Positions 61,925 through 64,000 of a stretch of 64,000 nucleotides of DNA are shown here, piece by piece. Source of the DNA: Longimicrobiaceae bacterium (GTDB lineage Bacteria; Gemmatimonadota; Gemmatimonadetes; Longimicrobiales; Longimicrobiaceae); the NCBI GenBank assembly GCA_036375715.1, contig DASVBS010000060.1, positions 186,001-250,000 of the forward strand, read 5' to 3'. The translations under genes were made by a program, and so were the position numbers. Below the pieces are notes generated by a model, which saw nothing but the letters and a program-made list of their open reading frames with translations, ran no database searches and was not told where the DNA came from. Every line of letters begins with the position of its first letter. Within the stretch, counting starts at the first letter, position 1.

Positions 61925-62985
61925 ATGAGTGACCGTCCAGAGATCGTCGACCTGCGCTCCGATACGGTAACCCGCCCCACGCCGGGCATGCGTCGCGCCA
62001 TGGCGGAGGCTGAAGTCGGGGATATGGTCCTGGGCGACGATCCCACCGTGGAGCGGCTGGAGCGTCGGATGGCGGAGGAGCTGGGGCAGGAGGCGGCGCT
62101 CTTCTTTCCCAGCGGCGTGATGGCGAACCAGACCGCCGTGCTGGTGCTGGCTCGGCCGGGGACGGAAGCGGTGATCGATGCAGGTGGGCACCTGCTGAAC
62201 TACGAGGAGGCAGCAGCGCGGCGTGGGCAGGGGTTCAGCTGCGCGGAGTGCAGACGCGAGATGGGTTGCTGGAGGCGAGCCAGGTGAAGGCAGCGATCCG
62301 GCCGCGCTCGCCGCATGTGGTCCAGACGTCGCTGCTCTGCCTGGAGAACACGCACAACGCGGCGGGTGGTCGCGTGCTCCCGGTGGAGCGCATGCGGGAG
62401 CTGGTGGAGGTGGCGCGAGAGCACGGTGTGGCGGTGCACCTGGACGGCGCGCGGCTCCCGAATGCAGCGGTCGCGACCGGGCGGAGGATGCGCGACTGGG
62501 CAGAGCAGGCGGATACGGTGATGGTGGCGTTCACCAAGGGGCTCGGAGCGCCGGTGGGGGCGGTGCTGGCGGGGTCGGCGGAGCGGATGGAGAGCGCGAG
62601 GCGGATCCGGCGGCGGCTAGGCGGGGGGATGCGGCAAGCAGGCGTGCTGGCGGCCGCGGCGCTGTACGGGCTGGATCATCATTTCGCGGCGCTGGCCGAG
62701 GATCACCGGCGGGCCCGTCGGTTGGCGCAGCGGGTGCGCCACGTCCCTGGCCTGGTGGTGGAGGAGCCGGAGACGAACATCGTCATGCTGGACCTGGAGG
62801 AGGCCGATGCGCTCAGCGTGCTGGATGCCCTTCACGCGGAAGGAGTGTGGATGACGCAGTTCGGCCCTCGGCGCCTGCGCGCAGTGCTGCATCGAGACGT
62901 GGACGATGCGGGGGTCGAGCGGGCGGCAGAGGCAATCGAGGCGGTGATGACTTCCGTGCTTGCGTCGGTCTCCGGATCTTCGTAA
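61925..62985 (+). pseudogene. Low-specificity threonine aldolase, frameshifted
   Basis: Two overlapping frames together cover one threonine aldolase. Frame 1 (61925-62287) has the N-terminus VDLRSDTVTRPTPGMRRAMA, EVGDMVLGDDPTVERLE and FFPSGVMANQTAVLVLA, then turns to nonsense after NYEEAAA near 62220. Frame 2 resumes with GVQLRGVQTRDGLLEAS and carries LENTHNAAGG, VHLDGARLPNA and the PLP-lysine FTKGLGAPVGAVLAGS, ending at 62985. The shift is consistent with one missing base in about 62205-62245. The reason (true pseudogene, programmed shift or sequence error) cannot be settled here. The enzyme would split threonine to glycine and acetaldehyde. Confidence 0.8.
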
Positions 62986-63063
62986 TTTGTTCGGGAATTC
63001 GCCGGCTGGCGAACCTCCGGGAGCGCCAATGGGCGTGCCGCTACCCGCAGCCGAAGAGGACCC

Positions 63064-64000
63064 ATGGTCATGGTTGAAGTCAGTGAAGACAAGAAGAAAG
63101 CGCTGAACGTAGCGGTTGCGCAGATCGAGAAGGCGCACGGCAAGGGGTCGATCATGCGGTTGGGGGTGGACGGCCCGAAGGTGCAGGTCGCCGCAATCCC
63201 TACCGGCGCGATCAATCTGGACGCGGCGATCGGAATCGGGGGGATCCCTCGGGGCCGGATCACGGAGATCTATGGCCCGGAGTCCTCGGGGAAGACGACG
63301 CTCTGCCTGCACGTGATCGCCAACGCGCAGCGCGCGGGGGGAATCGCCGCCTTCATCGACGCGGAGCACGCGCTGGACATCCAGTACGGCCGCAAGCTCG
63401 GCGTCGATGCCGACAACCTGCTCGTCTCGCAACCGGATACGGGTGAACAGGCGCTGGAGATCGCGGAGACGCTGGTGCGCAGCAACGCGATCGACGTGCT
63501 GGTGATCGACTCGGTGGCGGCACTGGTGCCGCGGGCGGAGATCGAGGGGGAGATGGGCGACAGCCACGTCGGCCTCCAGGCGCGCCTGATGAGCCAGGCT
63601 CTGCGCAAGCTCACCGGGGCCATCAATCGGTCGCAGTGCGCCGTCATCTTCACCAACCAGATCCGTGAGAAGATCGGGGTGATGTTCGGCAACCCCGAGA
63701 CGACCACCGGCGGGCGTGCGCTGAAGTTCTACGCCTCGCTGCGCATGGACATCCGCCGCATCGGCGCCATCAAGGATCGGGACGAGCTGGTCGGCAACAA
63801 GACCCGGGTGAAGATCGTCAAGAACAAGGTCGCGCCCCCCTTCAAGCAGGCGGACTTCGACATCATGTTCAACGTCGGGATCGACCACTACGGGATCCTC
63901 GTGGACGTCGGCGTCGAAGCGGACATCATCCAGAAGTCCGGCGCCTGGTTCTCGTACGGAGACGTCCGGCTGGGGCAGGGGCGCGAGAACGCCAAGGCCT
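63064..64000 (+). CDS. recA: Recombinase RecA, N-terminal part (window ends inside)
   Basis: RecA drives homologous recombination and the SOS response. About 312 codons are visible from ATG 63064, or 63070. Motifs are [40 protein letters not shown] (Walker A), [30 protein letters not shown] (Walker B and loop 1), [16 protein letters not shown] and [20 protein letters not shown]. No intein is seen in the visible part. The gene runs off the end. A purine-rich AGAGGA lies just upstream of the ATG. No LexA box was recognised. Confidence 0.96.
   Translation, partial: MVMVEVSEDKKKALNVAVAQIEKAHGKGSIMRLGVDGPKVQVAAIPTGAINLDAAIGIGGIPRGRITEIYGPESSGKTTLCLHVIANAQRAGGIAAFIDAEHALDIQYGRKLGVDADNLLVSQPDTGEQALEIAETLVRSNAIDVLVIDSVAALVPRAEIEGEMGDSHVGLQARLMSQALRKLTGAINRSQCAVIFTNQIREKIGVMFGNPETTTGGRALKFYASLRMDIRRIGAIKDRDELVGNKTRVKIVKNKVAPPFKQADFDIMFNVGIDHYGILVDVGVEADIIQKSGAWFSYGDVRLGQGRENAKA

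Overview
The window is a compact, GC-rich stretch of a Gram-negative-type bacterial chromosome with about 57 protein genes and no rRNA, tRNA or CRISPR that I can see. The gene set (dcw cluster, a system I cytochrome c maturation operon, UbiA/UbiD/UbiX-type quinone genes, the heptamer repeats, a Gemmatimonadota-like hypothetical at 60841) fits a Gemmatimonadota-type organism. That assignment is an inference from gene content and style, not from a marker comparison.

Layout. (1) 1-13138: dcw cluster, murE(partial)-murF-mraY-murD-ftsW-murG-murC-ftsQ-ftsA-ftsZ, mostly joined by 4-nt stop/start overlaps, then an M23 endopeptidase and an orphan hisA. ddl and murB are absent from the usual place. (2) 13139-16679: ftsY and recG, each bordered by AT-rich inverted heptamer arrays. 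(3) 16689-21294: an Nramp-like transporter lacking the classic metal-site motifs, converging on a Fur-type iron operon (feoA-feoA-feoB-Cys-rich small protein). (4) 21384-30588: glyA, miaB, lapA-like, comEC, a small zincin and pruA (reverse), then the Fe-S carriers nfu and mrp. (5) 30592-34498: a reverse-strand ECF sigma/anti-sigma operon with two envelope 'adhesin/bactofilin-like' proteins and a small membrane protein. (6) 34588-39309: menG/ubiE, small membrane protein, ubiD, ubiA, ubiX and a phosphodiesterase, probably for menaquinone. (7) 39306-53115: M28 peptidase, metallophosphoesterase lipoprotein, a short UvrC homologue, mutM, purD, a Cys/Met PLP enzyme, a degenerate AMP-binding enzyme, glmM-glmS, dtd, maf and a YfiM-like protein. 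(8) 53323-59831: cytochrome c maturation operon ccmE-F-H-I-A-B-C-D-D. (9) 60137-64000: sodA, a zinc-ribbon hypothetical, a frameshifted threonine aldolase and the start of recA.

Functionally the window supplies peptidoglycan precursors (Mur, GlmM, GlmS), the division ring (FtsZ/A/Q/W), iron import and Fe-S/heme handling (Feo, Nfu, Mrp, Ccm), and quinone synthesis.

The most unusual signals are: (a) five intergenic elements bounded by inverted AT-rich 7-8-nt tandem arrays with unrelated interiors; (b) a Ccm system with a cysteine-type CcmE together with a CcmH that has lost its paired cysteines, plus two CcmD-like proteins; (c) an AMP-binding enzyme with a broken P-loop and no C-terminal lysine motif; (d) an Nramp relative without DPGN or MPHN; (e) the sigma-factor-linked envelope operon.
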